Positions 54,912 through 64,000 of a stretch of 64,000 bases of DNA are shown here, one piece after another. The notes under the pieces are model-generated. The model saw only the letters and a list, made by a program, of their open reading frames with translations, was not told the origin of the DNA and did not search any database. The DNA is from Oleispira sp963851095. Lineage in GTDB: Bacteria; Pseudomonadota; Gammaproteobacteria; Pseudomonadales; Oceanobacteraceae. Within the stretch, counting starts at the first letter, position 1; each line of letters starts with the position of its first letter. The DNA lies in NCBI GenBank assembly GCA_963851095.1, contig CAWKOX010000020.1:1-64000 (forward strand), written 5' to 3'. The position numbers and the translations under genes are program-made.

Positions 54912-56110
54912 CTTGGCGCAGCTTATTAAGTCGCAAAGGAGCCGTCATAATGACGTTTCTGGCAATCACGGTCAGTATTTTTGTATTGTTAGGTATTGAG
55001 CATATTCGCCAACAAGCAAAATCCAGTTTTAGCAATACGGTATCAGGCATTGATCTAATAGTCGGTGCCCGAACGGGCGATATCAACCTGCTACTCTATT
55101 CCGTATTTCGCTTAGGTAATGCGACCAACAACATCAGCTGGCCAAGCTATCAAGACATATCAACCAACCCAAAAGTCGCTTGGACGATACCGATATCACT
55201 CGGTGATTCTCATAAAGGTTATCGCGTTATGGGAACGACGACCGATTACTTCAAACACTTTCATTATGGCCAAAAACAAGCCCTAACGTTTGCCCAAGGA
55301 AAAGCCTTCTTCAATGTATTTGATGTGGTTTTGGGAGCAGAAGTCGCCCGAAAATTAAACTATCAATTAGGAACTCAAATCATACTGGCACACGGCATGG
55401 CCAGCACTAGCTTTAGCCAACATGATGACAAACCTTTTCGTATTGTTGGCATACTTCAGCCGACTGGCACGCCTGTCGATCGAACCGTACATGTGAGCTT
55501 ACAGGGTATCGAAGCGGTACACCTTAAAACTCCCCATGGCACAGAACCCCATGACCTTACACCAACAAGCATTACCGCCTTCATGGTCGGTTTAACATCA
55601 AAAATGGCCACCTTCCATATACAACGTGACATTACTAATTACCAACCTGAACCCTTATCCGCCATTCTACCAGGCGTCGCACTATCTCAACTGTGGCAAA
55701 TATCAGCCATCATGGAAAACACCCTAATACTCGTATCGATCTTAGTATTACTCGCGTCATTATTAGGATTAAGTGCCATGTTATTAACCTCTATCCGAGA
55801 AAGACAACGAGAGATTGCCATCATGCGATCATTAGGGGCACCGCCCTCATTCTTGTTTTTATTAATTCAAACTGAAGCGTTATTGATAACACTTGCGAGC
55901 TCAGTATTTGCCTTATTACTATTATCTTTATCCATACTCTTGTCTCGTGGGTTTTTCGCCGAAAATTTTAGCTTATCGATCAGTACACATATTTTTGATA
56001 ATAATATTTTGTATCTGCTTCTAATCATTTTAGTAAGCGCAATGGTCACCAGCTTGGTTCCCGCTATATCCGCTTATTCAAATGCACTACAAAAAAGGCT
56101 AAATAATTGA
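54896..56110 (+). CDS. FtsX-fold ABC permease (PA4065-like)
   Basis: 404 residues. One membrane helix near the N-terminus (about 15-35), a large periplasmic domain (about 40-255) and three C-terminal helices (about 270-300, 320-345 and 365-390). The last three carry the SIRERQREIAIMRSLGAPPSF cytoplasmic loop typical of the MacB/LolC/FtsX fold. No membrane-fusion partner is adjacent. The PA4065 homologue is Zur-repressed; its substrate is unsettled. Confidence 0.9.
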   Translation: MFIRLAWRSLLSRKGAVIMTFLAITVSIFVLLGIEHIRQQAKSSFSNTVSGIDLIVGARTGDINLLLYSVFRLGNATNNISWPSYQDISTNPKVAWTIPISLGDSHKGYRVMGTTTDYFKHFHYGQKQALTFAQGKAFFNVFDVVLGAEVARKLNYQLGTQIILAHGMASTSFSQHDDKPFRIVGILQPTGTPVDRTVHVSLQGIEAVHLKTPHGTEPHDLTPTSITAFMVGLTSKMATFHIQRDITNYQPEPLSAILPGVALSQLWQISAIMENTLILVSILVLLASLLGLSAMLLTSIRERQREIAIMRSLGAPPSFLFLLIQTEALLITLASSVFALLLLSLSILLSRGFFAENFSLSISTHIFDNNILYLLLIILVSAMVTSLVPAISAYSNALQKRLNN

Positions 56111-56204
56111 TAGCCGAGAAGGCCTAAAAAAAGTATATACTGTCATCCATTCTCTGATTTAGTAAATAATTCAAAGATAATCAAACATCACAAAAGGAAC
56201 CACC

Positions 56205-57146
56205 ATGGCCGGTAGTAGTTTATTAATGCTCCTCGATGATATCGCCAGTGTATTGGATGACGTCGCAATATTATCAAAAGTCGCCGCAAAGAAAACAGCA
56301 GGGGTCTTAGGCGATGACCTTGCATTAAATGCTGAACAAGTCTCTGGAGTAAAAGCCGACCGTGAATTACCAGTAATATGGGCTGTAGCAAAAGGATCAT
56401 TACTGAACAAACTTATTCTAGTCCCTGCGGCGCTTTTAATCAGCGCAATCGCACCTTGGGCGGTTATGATTTTGTTAATGATCGGCGGTGCCTATTTATG
56501 CTACGAAGGCTTCGAGAAAATTGCACATAAATTTCTTCATAAAGAAGATCATCTTGCGAACAAAGAATCACTTAAACAAAGTTTATTAAAACCTGAAGTC
56601 AACTTGGTCGATTTTGAAAAAAAGAAAATTAAAGGCGCTATTCGTACCGATTTTGTATTGTCCGCTGAAATTATCGTCATCGTATTAGGCATCGTTCAAG
56701 GTGAAACCTTTATCACCCAGCTGACCGTTCTTTCCCTGCTTGCCTTCGCTTTTACCATCGGAGTATATGGCTTTGTTGCAGCCATCGTGAAAATTGATGA
56801 TGCAGGTCTCTACTTAATTAAATCGTCCGATAATCAGCAATCAATGATTGATAAAGTTAAGAATGTCATTGGGCAAGGCTTACTCGCCTTTGCACCTCGA
56901 CTCATGAAAACCTTAACCATCGTTGGCACAATTGCCATGTTCTTAGTGGGCGGTGGTATTTTAATGCACGGCATTCCTGGTGCAGAAAGTTATCTTCATC
57001 AGCTAATCGAGAGTATTAATAATGCTGTCGTAACAACCTTATTGCCGATGTTCGCCGGTGGCTTAGTGGGTATAGTGAGTGGCGGCATCCTAGTGGGTTT
57101 AATGACGGTATTTAACTCTTTTAAAAAGCAGAAAGCACATGCCTAA
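56205..57146 (+). CDS. yedI: DUF808 (YedI-type) membrane protein
   Basis: 313 residues. The N-terminal SSLLMLLDDIASVLDDVAILSKVAAKKTAGVLGDDLALNA is diagnostic, and about five to six membrane helices follow. It is a general housekeeping-type inner-membrane protein of unknown function. It overlaps the DUF2956 gene by eight bases. Confidence 0.92.
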   Translation: MAGSSLLMLLDDIASVLDDVAILSKVAAKKTAGVLGDDLALNAEQVSGVKADRELPVIWAVAKGSLLNKLILVPAALLISAIAPWAVMILLMIGGAYLCYEGFEKIAHKFLHKEDHLANKESLKQSLLKPEVNLVDFEKKKIKGAIRTDFVLSAEIIVIVLGIVQGETFITQLTVLSLLAFAFTIGVYGFVAAIVKIDDAGLYLIKSSDNQQSMIDKVKNVIGQGLLAFAPRLMKTLTIVGTIAMFLVGGGILMHGIPGAESYLHQLIESINNAVVTTLLPMFAGGLVGIVSGGILVGLMTVFNSFKKQKAHA

Positions 57147-57402
57147 ATCACGATCAGAACAGACTAAACAAGAGGCGTTGAATATAGCCAAGGGCATTCA
57201 AAAGCCAGGTCAGAGAAAAGAGCAGACCAAGATTATTAGCCAAGGCATTGAGAAAGGTATTGCTGAATATAAAAAACAGCAAAAAGCCAAAGCAAGAGAT
57301 GCGGATAAGCACAGAAAACTAGAATTAAAAGCAAAACAAAAAGCAGAAGAAATCGCACTTGCACAAGCCAATCAGCAAAAAGAGCAAAACAAGAAAAGGT
57401 AG
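57139..57402 (+). CDS. DUF2956 family basic helical protein
   Basis: 87 residues, highly charged. The opening PKSRSEQTKQEALNIAKGIQ and QTKIISQGIEKGIAEYKKQQ match the DUF2956 family, followed by a Lys/Glu/Ala-rich coiled coil. It overlaps the DUF808 gene by eight bases, so the two are co-translated. Confidence 0.85.
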   Translation: MPKSRSEQTKQEALNIAKGIQKPGQRKEQTKIISQGIEKGIAEYKKQQKAKARDADKHRKLELKAKQKAEEIALAQANQQKEQNKKR

Positions 57403-57421
57403 CGCTATTAGCCGCTACCTT
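57396..57421 (+). terminator. Terminator at the DUF2956 stop
   Basis: AAGGTAGCG and CGCTACCTT pair perfectly with an eight-base loop, then CCTTGGGTTTT follows. The left arm includes the TAG stop codon. Confidence 0.7.
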
Positions 57422-57473
57422 CCTTGGGTTTTACTCGTTATCAGCTGGGCTGGATTTGCAGCCTATGCGCTCA

Positions 57474-57800
57474 CTACAAATGCTTCTCTAGCATCGCTTT
57501 AATCGCAGGATACGGCTGAGCACCGACGGTCACATCGACAGATTGGCCGTCTTTAAATACCATCATAGTCGGAAGCCCACGTACGGCATACTTTGCCAGT
57601 ACATCCGCTTCTTCATCTGCGTTGATTTTAACGATAGACAGCTTACCTTCAAACTCTTCTGCTAATTGCTCTAAAACCGGCGCAATCATTTTACAAGGCC
57701 CGCACCAGTCGGCATAAAAATCAACTAAAACAACGCCAGAACCACCTTCTACATCGGATTCAAATTGAGCCGCATTAATCATAGGAACTAAGTCAGACAT
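57474..57800 (-). CDS. trxA: Thioredoxin
   Basis: 108 residues, full length. The active site is WCGPCK (about 33-38), the cis-Pro is in RGLPTMMVFKDG, and VDFYADWCGPCKMIAP is canonical. GAGG precedes the start codon. It is the general cytoplasmic dithiol reductant, divergent from the LysR gene. Confidence 0.96.
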   Translation of the reverse strand: MSDLVPMINAAQFESDVEGGSGVVLVDFYADWCGPCKMIAPVLEQLAEEFEGKLSIVKINADEEADVLAKYAVRGLPTMMVFKDGQSVDVTVGAQPYPAIKAMLEKHL

Positions 57801-57952
57801 ATTGTTACCTCATTTATCTTATATTCGTTGGGTGTTTTGTTAAGCTGAGTACAGTGTAGTTGACCTCAGATATAGAACTAGCCACTATAATCAGAAACAT
57901 AAGTTCCATATTTGGAACAAGCCAATGGATATCTAAAGGTATTTGAATAAGT

Positions 57953-58886
57953 ATGAAACTCGATAATCTCAAGCTGTTCGTCAAAACTCTACAAGCAGGC
58001 TCCGTTACCCAGGCTGCAAAAGAGCTAGGGATGCCCAAATCCAGTTTATCCAGACACCTGACTGAACTAGAGACCGAGTTTAATATTCGCTTATTAGACC
58101 GTAGACCGCGTAACCTAGCGGCCACCGAAGCAGGGCAACTGCTCTACAACCAAGCAGCGCCACTGATGGAAAGCTTAGAGGATGTTTCTCAGTTCATGGA
58201 AGGCTGGCGAAGCGAACCCAGAGGCTCTCTTAAAATATTGCTACCACAAGAGTTTTTTACTCAGCAAATCGGGCAGCTGACGATAGAGTTTATGAGCCTC
58301 TACAAAGAGATTTGCCTCACGATCAACCACTATAGTGGAGAGCTGCCGAATAATAGCCGAGATTATGATTTATCAATCGTCGGTTCACGACAGGCCCCTA
58401 CCCGCATCCGATTTAATTGCTCGCGAGTTAATGAGCTTGCCACAAGGCATTTATTGCAGCCCACATTGCGCGGCTAAGATTAGTATTAGCGAACTCAATG
58501 ATCTGACCCACTACTCGGTCATTCGAGAAAATAATGAAAACACTTGGCAGTTTATAAAGCGCGATAAAAAGGAAAATGGGGCCGCAAGAAAAAAACCATC
58601 AAGGCTAGCAGATACCGTCAGCATTCCTGTTAATGGTCGCTTAAATATGAACAGTTCAGAGATGCGTTTAATTGGCGCCATTCGTGGACTGGGCATGATC
58701 AAGCTACCGCAATATATTGCCGATCGACATTTACGTTTAGGCGCTTTACAACAAGTGACGACGCCCCATCCTTTAGAAGCACTCACCGTTTCTGTTTTAT
58801 ATCCCACTCGAATGATGCCAAGAAAAACAAAATTATTTTTAGATTTCATTCAAGATAATATCGGAAGATTACAATCTGTTGTTTAA
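57953..58886 (+). pseudogene. LysR-family transcriptional regulator, frame broken mid-gene
   Basis: The first frame (57953-58477) gives the winged-helix start MKLDNLKLFVKTLQAGSVTQ and AAKELGMPKSSLSRHLTELETE and the first part of the effector domain, up to RDYDLSIVGSRQAP. The continuation is one base over and reads LPASDLIARELMSLPQGIYC on to 58886. The break is about 58372-58392, near GGCCCC. Total 934 bases (3n+1) would give about 310 residues with one base removed, the usual LysR length. Confidence 0.88.
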
Positions 58887-59130
58887 CTCTATGAGCCTAC
58901 TGAGACTCAGAAATATTATAGTACGAAAGTTTCTGTCTATTTTCGCAACAGTGTATTTATGCGAATTAGAGGCTTAAATCCTTGTTCGATGATTACATTT
59001 TATCAGCAACTTTGGCACTATATAGAAACTCATAGTATTGAATCAATAGTGAAGAAAACAGTAGAAAACTAATAGTCAAATGCTATATAACGACAGTCAC
59101 ACATTGCGCTGAATATTTCGAGAATAAATA

Positions 59131-60184
59131 ATGAGTTTACAAATATTAGCGGGTAAAAAAGCCTACGCTGAAATACAAAAACACGGACTAAGACCAGAAC
59201 GTATTAAGTTAATGGTAGGGGCAAGTGGCGGCCCTAAATGGTTGATGCTAAGTCGGTTAGACCAATACTTAAGCGAACATTTTTTACCTAAAATAACTCA
59301 CCCAGTTTCATTATTAGGTTCTAGTATTGGATCATGGCGTATGGCCTGCTATGCACAGCAAGATCCGCTAGCCATCTTCAAAGAATTTGAACAGCTCTAC
59401 CTTAATCAGCGCTATAGTGATGCTTTGAAGCCAGAAGAAATAACGGCCTACATCGATAAAGTACTGGCTAAATTATTCTCCTCAGAACGCGCCCAATACA
59501 TTGTTTCCAATCCACAAAGAAAATTGCACATTGTGGCCGTGAGAAATCGTAAATTATTAAACGGCCACTCAAAGCTGGCACAAGGTTTTGGATTACTGAC
59601 CGCCGCAGTGGGTAACTCTAGCGTCAGAAAAAATTGTTGAAGCTTTATACCCTAGAGTCATTATCAGTCCTAAAAAAAGCACTGCGCCTTATTTTATTAA
59701 ACCTGAAACAATTGAATTAAATGCCGATATTTTATCGAATGCACTGGTCGCTTCTGGCGCAATTCCTATGGTGATGTCTCCTGCAAAAATTCCGGGTGGC
59801 AAAGATCGCTGGTATTGGGATGGAGGCTTAGTTGATTACCATTTCTCCGGCCCTTTTAATGCAGACGATGGCCTCGTGTTATATCCACATTTTTTCCCTA
59901 AAATAACGCCTGGCTGGTTAGATAAAGGCATTCCTTGGCGTAAAGTTAAAGCAGAAAATTATGATAACGTCGTGATGCTCGCTCCTTCAGAAGAATTTAT
60001 TGCGAAGCTACCCTACGGAAAGATTCCCGATAGAAAAGATTTTCAAAATTTATCCAACGAAGATCGAGAAGCGTACTGGCATACCGTACTCGAAGCGACA
60101 AATTCTTTAGTCGATGACCTGCATTCAGCATTAGAAAAAGATGGTGCACGTAGTGCTGTCATGCCGATAGAGAGTATTCTATAA
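59131..60184 (+). pseudogene. Patatin-like phospholipase, frame broken in mid-gene
   Basis: First frame 59131-59640: the oxyanion-loop-like VGASGGPKWLML, the nucleophile elbow GSSIGSWRM (Ser in GxSxG), then an early stop after SSVRKNC. Second frame from about 59620: KIVEALYPRVIISPKKSTAP then the catalytic DGG in RWYWDGGLVDYH, to 60184. A six-A run at about 59627 is the likely site, since five As restore the frame. Length 1054 bases is 3n+1; the restored product would be about 350 residues. Confidence 0.87.
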
Positions 60185-60238
60185 ACTGTATAATAATTGG
60201 ACTTCACTAATGATTAATTTAGAATAGCTATTCGTTAT

Positions 60239-61274
60239 ATGGATAGTTATTTTATGGATATTATTAGAACTCCCCTTACTTTACTCACTTTGTTATTACT
60301 TACCGCATGCGGTGGTGGTAATTCTAGCAGCCCTGACAATACGCCCCCCGCTGAGATTATCTTTCCTGAGCATTTACCAAAAGTTAATCCTAACCTCAGC
60401 CAAGAAGATCAGTCTGGCATCTGGATGGTTTATCGGGTGACGACAGAGAATTCTGAATATACCAACGGTGATGGGGAAACAGTAAGTTTTAAAAAAGAAA
60501 TTATTGCGAATGAATTAAGCTCCATTCCCAAAAAGGATGATTATATTTATTCGCTTCAGTGACTGCACCTACAGTAGATTCAGTGAAGACTTTGATACTT
60601 ATATTTACGAAATCACGGATACTGGTTACACACAACTATTCAATTTAAATGGTGCTGATGAATATGGCCCTACTGGTCGCATTTCTGTCTATTACTTAAA
60701 TAGTCAAAAAATGTATGGTCACGGTTGGAGAGCTAGCCCCACCAGCTCGGAAAGCAGAGAAGTGATTGAATTTTTTGCTGTAAAAGTAAGTGATGAATCT
60801 AATTTTTCCTTATCTGATGACTTAGATTTTTCAGGTACTCTCTATTCAGATTCAGATGGAGAGACTGAGTTTTATGATCCTGCTTGCATTGGATTTCAAG
60901 AACATAACTTATCAATAAGTAGTGCTGGCAAAGAAATCGATACACAGAAAACCTTATATTTCCAACAGCATGGTAGTTATTCACACAGTTTCGAAGTCTA
61001 TGAAGGTACTGCTACAAACACTCAATATAACAAAGTTATTGGCGTGCAACGACGGGGGTTTTATAAATCTATTGATCATCATTGCCTAGAAACTGAGATT
61101 GAATGCTTAGCTAGTTTTTCTCTGGACACAGAGAATACCCAAAACAATTCCTCCGGCATTTCCTTCACAGCTAAGCTAACAGGTAATGAAGATCTCAATA
61201 ACGAAGTCTATATTGATGCCGAAGTCTCCGTAATTATACATCCTTTCGAAGCGGCTCCAGAAACTCAAAAATAA
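60239..61274 (+). pseudogene. Lipoprotein of unknown function, frame broken near residue 100
   Basis: First frame 60239-60562 encodes a signal peptide with lipobox LTAC and GGGNSSSPDNTPPAE linker. The continuation in the next frame runs from about 60543 to 61274 (IRFSDCTYSRFSEDFDTYIY onward), with several Cys residues and beta-rich composition. Removing one A from the five-A run at about 60532-60536 joins the two. Length 1036 is 3n+1. Function unknown; an alternative start ATG is at 60254. Confidence 0.75.
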
Positions 61275-61419
61275 GCCAACTCTAATCGAAGTCATGGCAT
61301 GCAAGTCAATGACTTCACCCCCTACTCCCCAGCCCTATTTTCCACTACACTAATCTTCATACTCAGTGACATCATTTATCCGACGAATACCCCATCGGAA
61401 TACCACATTAGGACGCTGT

Positions 61420-64000
61420 ATGAGCATGACGACGCTTTCATTTCCAGAACAACTCAATGACTACTGGCTGACAAGCCAAGATAAGATTGCGACAGAGTGT
61501 GAATTCAGAGGCCTAAATTGGCAGCAGCTAGTAGATTCGCTAACACCTGACCAGCAAAATGATCTGAAAAAGGTCTGTAGTATCAGTGCTTTTGTTGCCG
61601 ATAACATTGCCATTGAAGCAGATTATTTTTTCCAACAAATTCAGTCTGAAAAAATATATCAGCCATTAAGCATCCGCCAGTTAGAAGCTGAATTACTCAG
61701 TTTAATCGGCGGCCGTTTTAATCAAAGCGACCCTTCTCCAGACCCAAGCGCTAACTTACTACCGACGGAAGAACAGCTTTTTAAAGCACTGCGTATTTTC
61801 CGTCGCCGTACTCAAATGCATATTATCTGGCGCGACTTATTACGTCTGGCAAAAACCATGGATACAACGCGTATGCTGTCAGACATGGCGGATGTGTGTA
61901 TTACTCAAGGGTTAAATAATGTCCATGCCATGTTGGCCGAAAAGCATGGCCAGCCTATCGGTAAAAACAGCAAAACAGAACAGCGACTATTAGTTTTAGG
62001 CATGGGTAAGCTCGGGGCACACGAACTGAACCTCAGCTCTGACATTGATTTGATCTTTGCTTATCCAGAATCAGGCATGACCACGGGCAACCTTTCTTTG
62101 CCCGAAAATGCACGCAACCGACGTGAGTTATCCAACCAAGAATTCTTTATCAAGGTTGGCCAAAAACTGATTCAAGCCCTCGACAATACCACCATTGATG
62201 GTTTTGTTTTTCGGACCGATATGCGCTTACGCCCCTATGGTGAAAGCGGGCCGCTGGTGATGAACTTTCCTTCCATCGAAGAATATTATCAAGACCAAGG
62301 GCGTGACTGGGAACGTTACGCCATGGTGAAAGCCCGTATCGTTAATGGTGAAGAGAGTAAAGAAGGCAAAGAGCTGCTATCGATTCTACGTCCTTTTATC
62401 TATCGCCAGTACGTCGATTTTTCGGCCTTTGAATCATTACGTTCAATGAAAGCGATGATCAGCACCGAAGTGCGTCGTCGCGGTTTACAAACCAATGTAA
62501 AACTCGGTTCTGGTGGCATTCGTGAAATTGAATTTGTGGTGCAAGCTTTCCAACTGATTCGCGGCGGTCAAGAAAAAGAGTTACAAGCGCGTGAACTATT
62601 AATCATTCTTAATATATTAGAAGGTGAAGGCTACCTGCCGCAGCAAGCTTGCCAAGAGCTGCGCCAAGCCTATTTATTTTTGCGCGATGCAGAGCATGTT
62701 ATTCAAGCACTAAACGACGAACAAACTCAGTTGCTACCCAACGATGATTATCAGCAATCGCATCAAGCGCAAACCCGCATGGCATTTGCGATGGGCTTCG
62801 TAACTTGGGATAAATTTTTAAACGAGCTGAATGAACAAAGAGAAAAAGTAAGTCATCACTTCGCTCAGATCGTTGCACCGACTGAAGAAGATCAAGATGA
62901 TAACGAAGAACATGCCAATAGCACGATCGAGAAAGAAGCGTGGCAAGATTTATGGCATGGCAACTTTGCTGAAGACCCAGAAAGTGATGGCAGCCAAAAT
63001 AACCAAGAATTTGAACACGAGTTTTTACAGCAATTCCCCTGCGCGCAAAGCGATGTGGTTCTTGAACTGATTACCAAGTTCCGAGAATCTAGGGCGGTTA
63101 AGTCGATGCAGGCCATTGGTCGTGAACGCCTTGATACATTGATGCCTCTATTATTGAAGAAGGTTTGGAATAGCGAAAACCCCGTTGATACCTTAGAACG
63201 CATTCTTCCTATTATCAGTGCCATCGTTCGACGCACGGTTTATCTGGTGCTATTGAGTGAAAACCCAGAAGCACTGAAGCATCTAGTCAAACTTTGCTCG
63301 ATCAGCCCTTGGGTTGCAGACTACATTGCCCAAGCACCGATTCTTTTAGATGAATTATTAAACCCACAACAGTTTTATAGCCCTGTCACTAAACAAGACT
63401 TGGCGACCGAATTGCATCTTAGATTATTACGCATCGACGAAGATGATCTTGAACAGCAAATGGATCAACTGCGTCACTTTGCCAATGCCCACAAATTGCG
63501 CGCTGCCGCCAACGAAGTACAAGGTACTCTAACCTTAATGAAAGTGAGTGATTACCTCACGAACTTAGCCGAAGTATTACTCGATAAAGTCAGCCAGCTA
63601 GCCTGGCAACAAGTCGTCGCCAAACATGGCTACCCAAGAGATGCCAATAATGAAGAAGTACTAGAGCCCGAATTTATAGTGGTGGGCTATGGCAAAATGG
63701 GCGGTTTAGAACTGAGCTATGGCTCCGATCTCGATTTGGTTTTTCTCTACGATACTGCCAAAGGAAAATCGACCTCGGGGACTCGCGAACTGGATAACGG
63801 CGTCTTTTATACCCGCATGGGCCAGCGCATGATTCACATTCTTAGCACCCAAACCCGTGCCGGGGAATTGTATGAAATCGATATGCGTCTGCGTCCTTCG
63901 GGCGAGTCCGGCATGATCGCTACGTCTCTTGCGGGATTCGAGAAGTACCAACAAGAAAATGCTTGGACTTGGGAACACCAAGCCTTGATTCGTGCTCGTA
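61420..64000 (+). CDS. glnE: Bifunctional glutamine synthetase adenylyltransferase/removase (5' part)
   Basis: Open from the ATG at 61420 to the window edge, 860 codons, about 90 percent of the expected protein. N-terminal removase half has GMGKLGAHELNLSSDIDLIFAYPE (about 195-218), with the nucleotidyltransferase Gly-Ser and paired Asp. The adenylyltransferase half has the corresponding VVGYGKMGGLELSYGSDLDLVFLYD (about 756-780). It adjusts glutamine synthetase activity by adding or removing AMP according to PII status. The reading frame is intact, in contrast to the three genes before it. Confidence 0.96.
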   Translation, partial: MSMTTLSFPEQLNDYWLTSQDKIATECEFRGLNWQQLVDSLTPDQQNDLKKVCSISAFVADNIAIEADYFFQQIQSEKIYQPLSIRQLEAELLSLIGGRFNQSDPSPDPSANLLPTEEQLFKALRIFRRRTQMHIIWRDLLRLAKTMDTTRMLSDMADVCITQGLNNVHAMLAEKHGQPIGKNSKTEQRLLVLGMGKLGAHELNLSSDIDLIFAYPESGMTTGNLSLPENARNRRELSNQEFFIKVGQKLIQALDNTTIDGFVFRTDMRLRPYGESGPLVMNFPSIEEYYQDQGRDWERYAMVKARIVNGEESKEGKELLSILRPFIYRQYVDFSAFESLRSMKAMISTEVRRRGLQTNVKLGSGGIREIEFVVQAFQLIRGGQEKELQARELLIILNILEGEGYLPQQACQELRQAYLFLRDAEHVIQALNDEQTQLLPNDDYQQSHQAQTRMAFAMGFVTWDKFLNELNEQREKVSHHFAQIVAPTEEDQDDNEEHANSTIEKEAWQDLWHGNFAEDPESDGSQNNQEFEHEFLQQFPCAQSDVVLELITKFRESRAVKSMQAIGRERLDTLMPLLLKKVWNSENPVDTLERILPIISAIVRRTVYLVLLSENPEALKHLVKLCSISPWVADYIAQAPILLDELLNPQQFYSPVTKQDLATELHLRLLRIDEDDLEQQMDQLRHFANAHKLRAAANEVQGTLTLMKVSDYLTNLAEVLLDKVSQLAWQQVVAKHGYPRDANNEEVLEPEFIVVGYGKMGGLELSYGSDLDLVFLYDTAKGKSTSGTRELDNGVFYTRMGQRMIHILSTQTRAGELYEIDMRLRPSGESGMIATSLAGFEKYQQENAWTWEHQALIRAR

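Noticed and set aside
58887..59130. Possible gene or RNA in the 244-base gap after the LysR remnant
   Set aside because: Both strands are AT-rich with scattered stops and no stable stem or tRNA-like fold.

Overview
The window is a chromosomal stretch of a low-to-moderate GC marine-type gammaproteobacterium. The gene set (mrcB, polB, glnE, an EpmA/EF-P/EpmB module, FimW/FimX-like type IV pilus regulators, two chemoreceptors, lipoproteins with LxxC lipoboxes, two TonB receptors) fits the Oceanospirillales, something like Oleispira, Bermanella or Thalassolituus. That placement is inferred from gene content and protein character, not from a search. I see no rRNA, tRNA, insertion sequence, prophage or CRISPR array; most of the window is ordinary, densely packed chromosome.

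Layout. 1-7 kb: end of a membrane protein, a chemoreceptor, a TPR lipoprotein overlapping mrcB, a PfkB-family adenosine kinase, a small lipoprotein and a NYN-domain protein. 7-16.5 kb: an iron module made of a FecA-like TonB receptor (frame-disrupted near its 3' end), a di-haem peroxidase-like lipoprotein, an imelysin, a di-haem DUF1111 oxidoreductase, a Tat-exported DUF1513 protein and a second imelysin, with Fur-box-like sequences in both promoter regions. 16.5-28 kb: an unlisted 25-residue membrane peptide, polB, a pentapeptide protein, a cyclic-nucleotide-binding protein, a class III aminotransferase, a CPA2 antiporter, YaiI, YghU, the wreck of a CNNM/DUF21 gene, a SpoU methyltransferase and epmA-efp. 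28-40 kb: epmB, a fimW-fimX-like pair, ilvD, a lipoprotein with an EVVETP tail repeat, a PleD-like regulator with a degenerate GGDEF motif and an HBM-type chemoreceptor. 40-50 kb: a ZnuD-like zinc receptor with a small upstream partner, a eukaryotic-type HisA, a K+ channel, an FAD oxidoreductase, a MEST-like hydrolase, a DUF1499 lipoprotein, an SGNH hydrolase, YeeN and an MBL-fold hydrolase.

50.4-56.1 kb is the most coherent accessory system: DUF1826, a His-rich DUF2796 protein, a MerC-like membrane protein and a COG0523 GTPase, then a divergent DUF3299 protein and a LolD/FtsX-type ABC pair. A perfect Zur-type palindrome lies before DUF1826, a one-mismatch copy lies between DUF3299 and the ABC genes, and a third lies before the ZnuD operon 8 kb away. 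I read these as one zinc-starvation regulon: outer-membrane zinc capture, periplasmic handling, an inner-membrane ABC pair and cytoplasmic GTPase metallochaperoning.

56-64 kb: DUF808, DUF2956, trxA, then three consecutive frame-disrupted genes (LysR regulator, patatin-like lipase, lipoprotein) and the 5' 2.6 kb of glnE. All four frame-disrupted genes in the window (including the TonB receptor) have a total length of 3n+1, so each is consistent with one extra base. This is either sequence error or recent decay.
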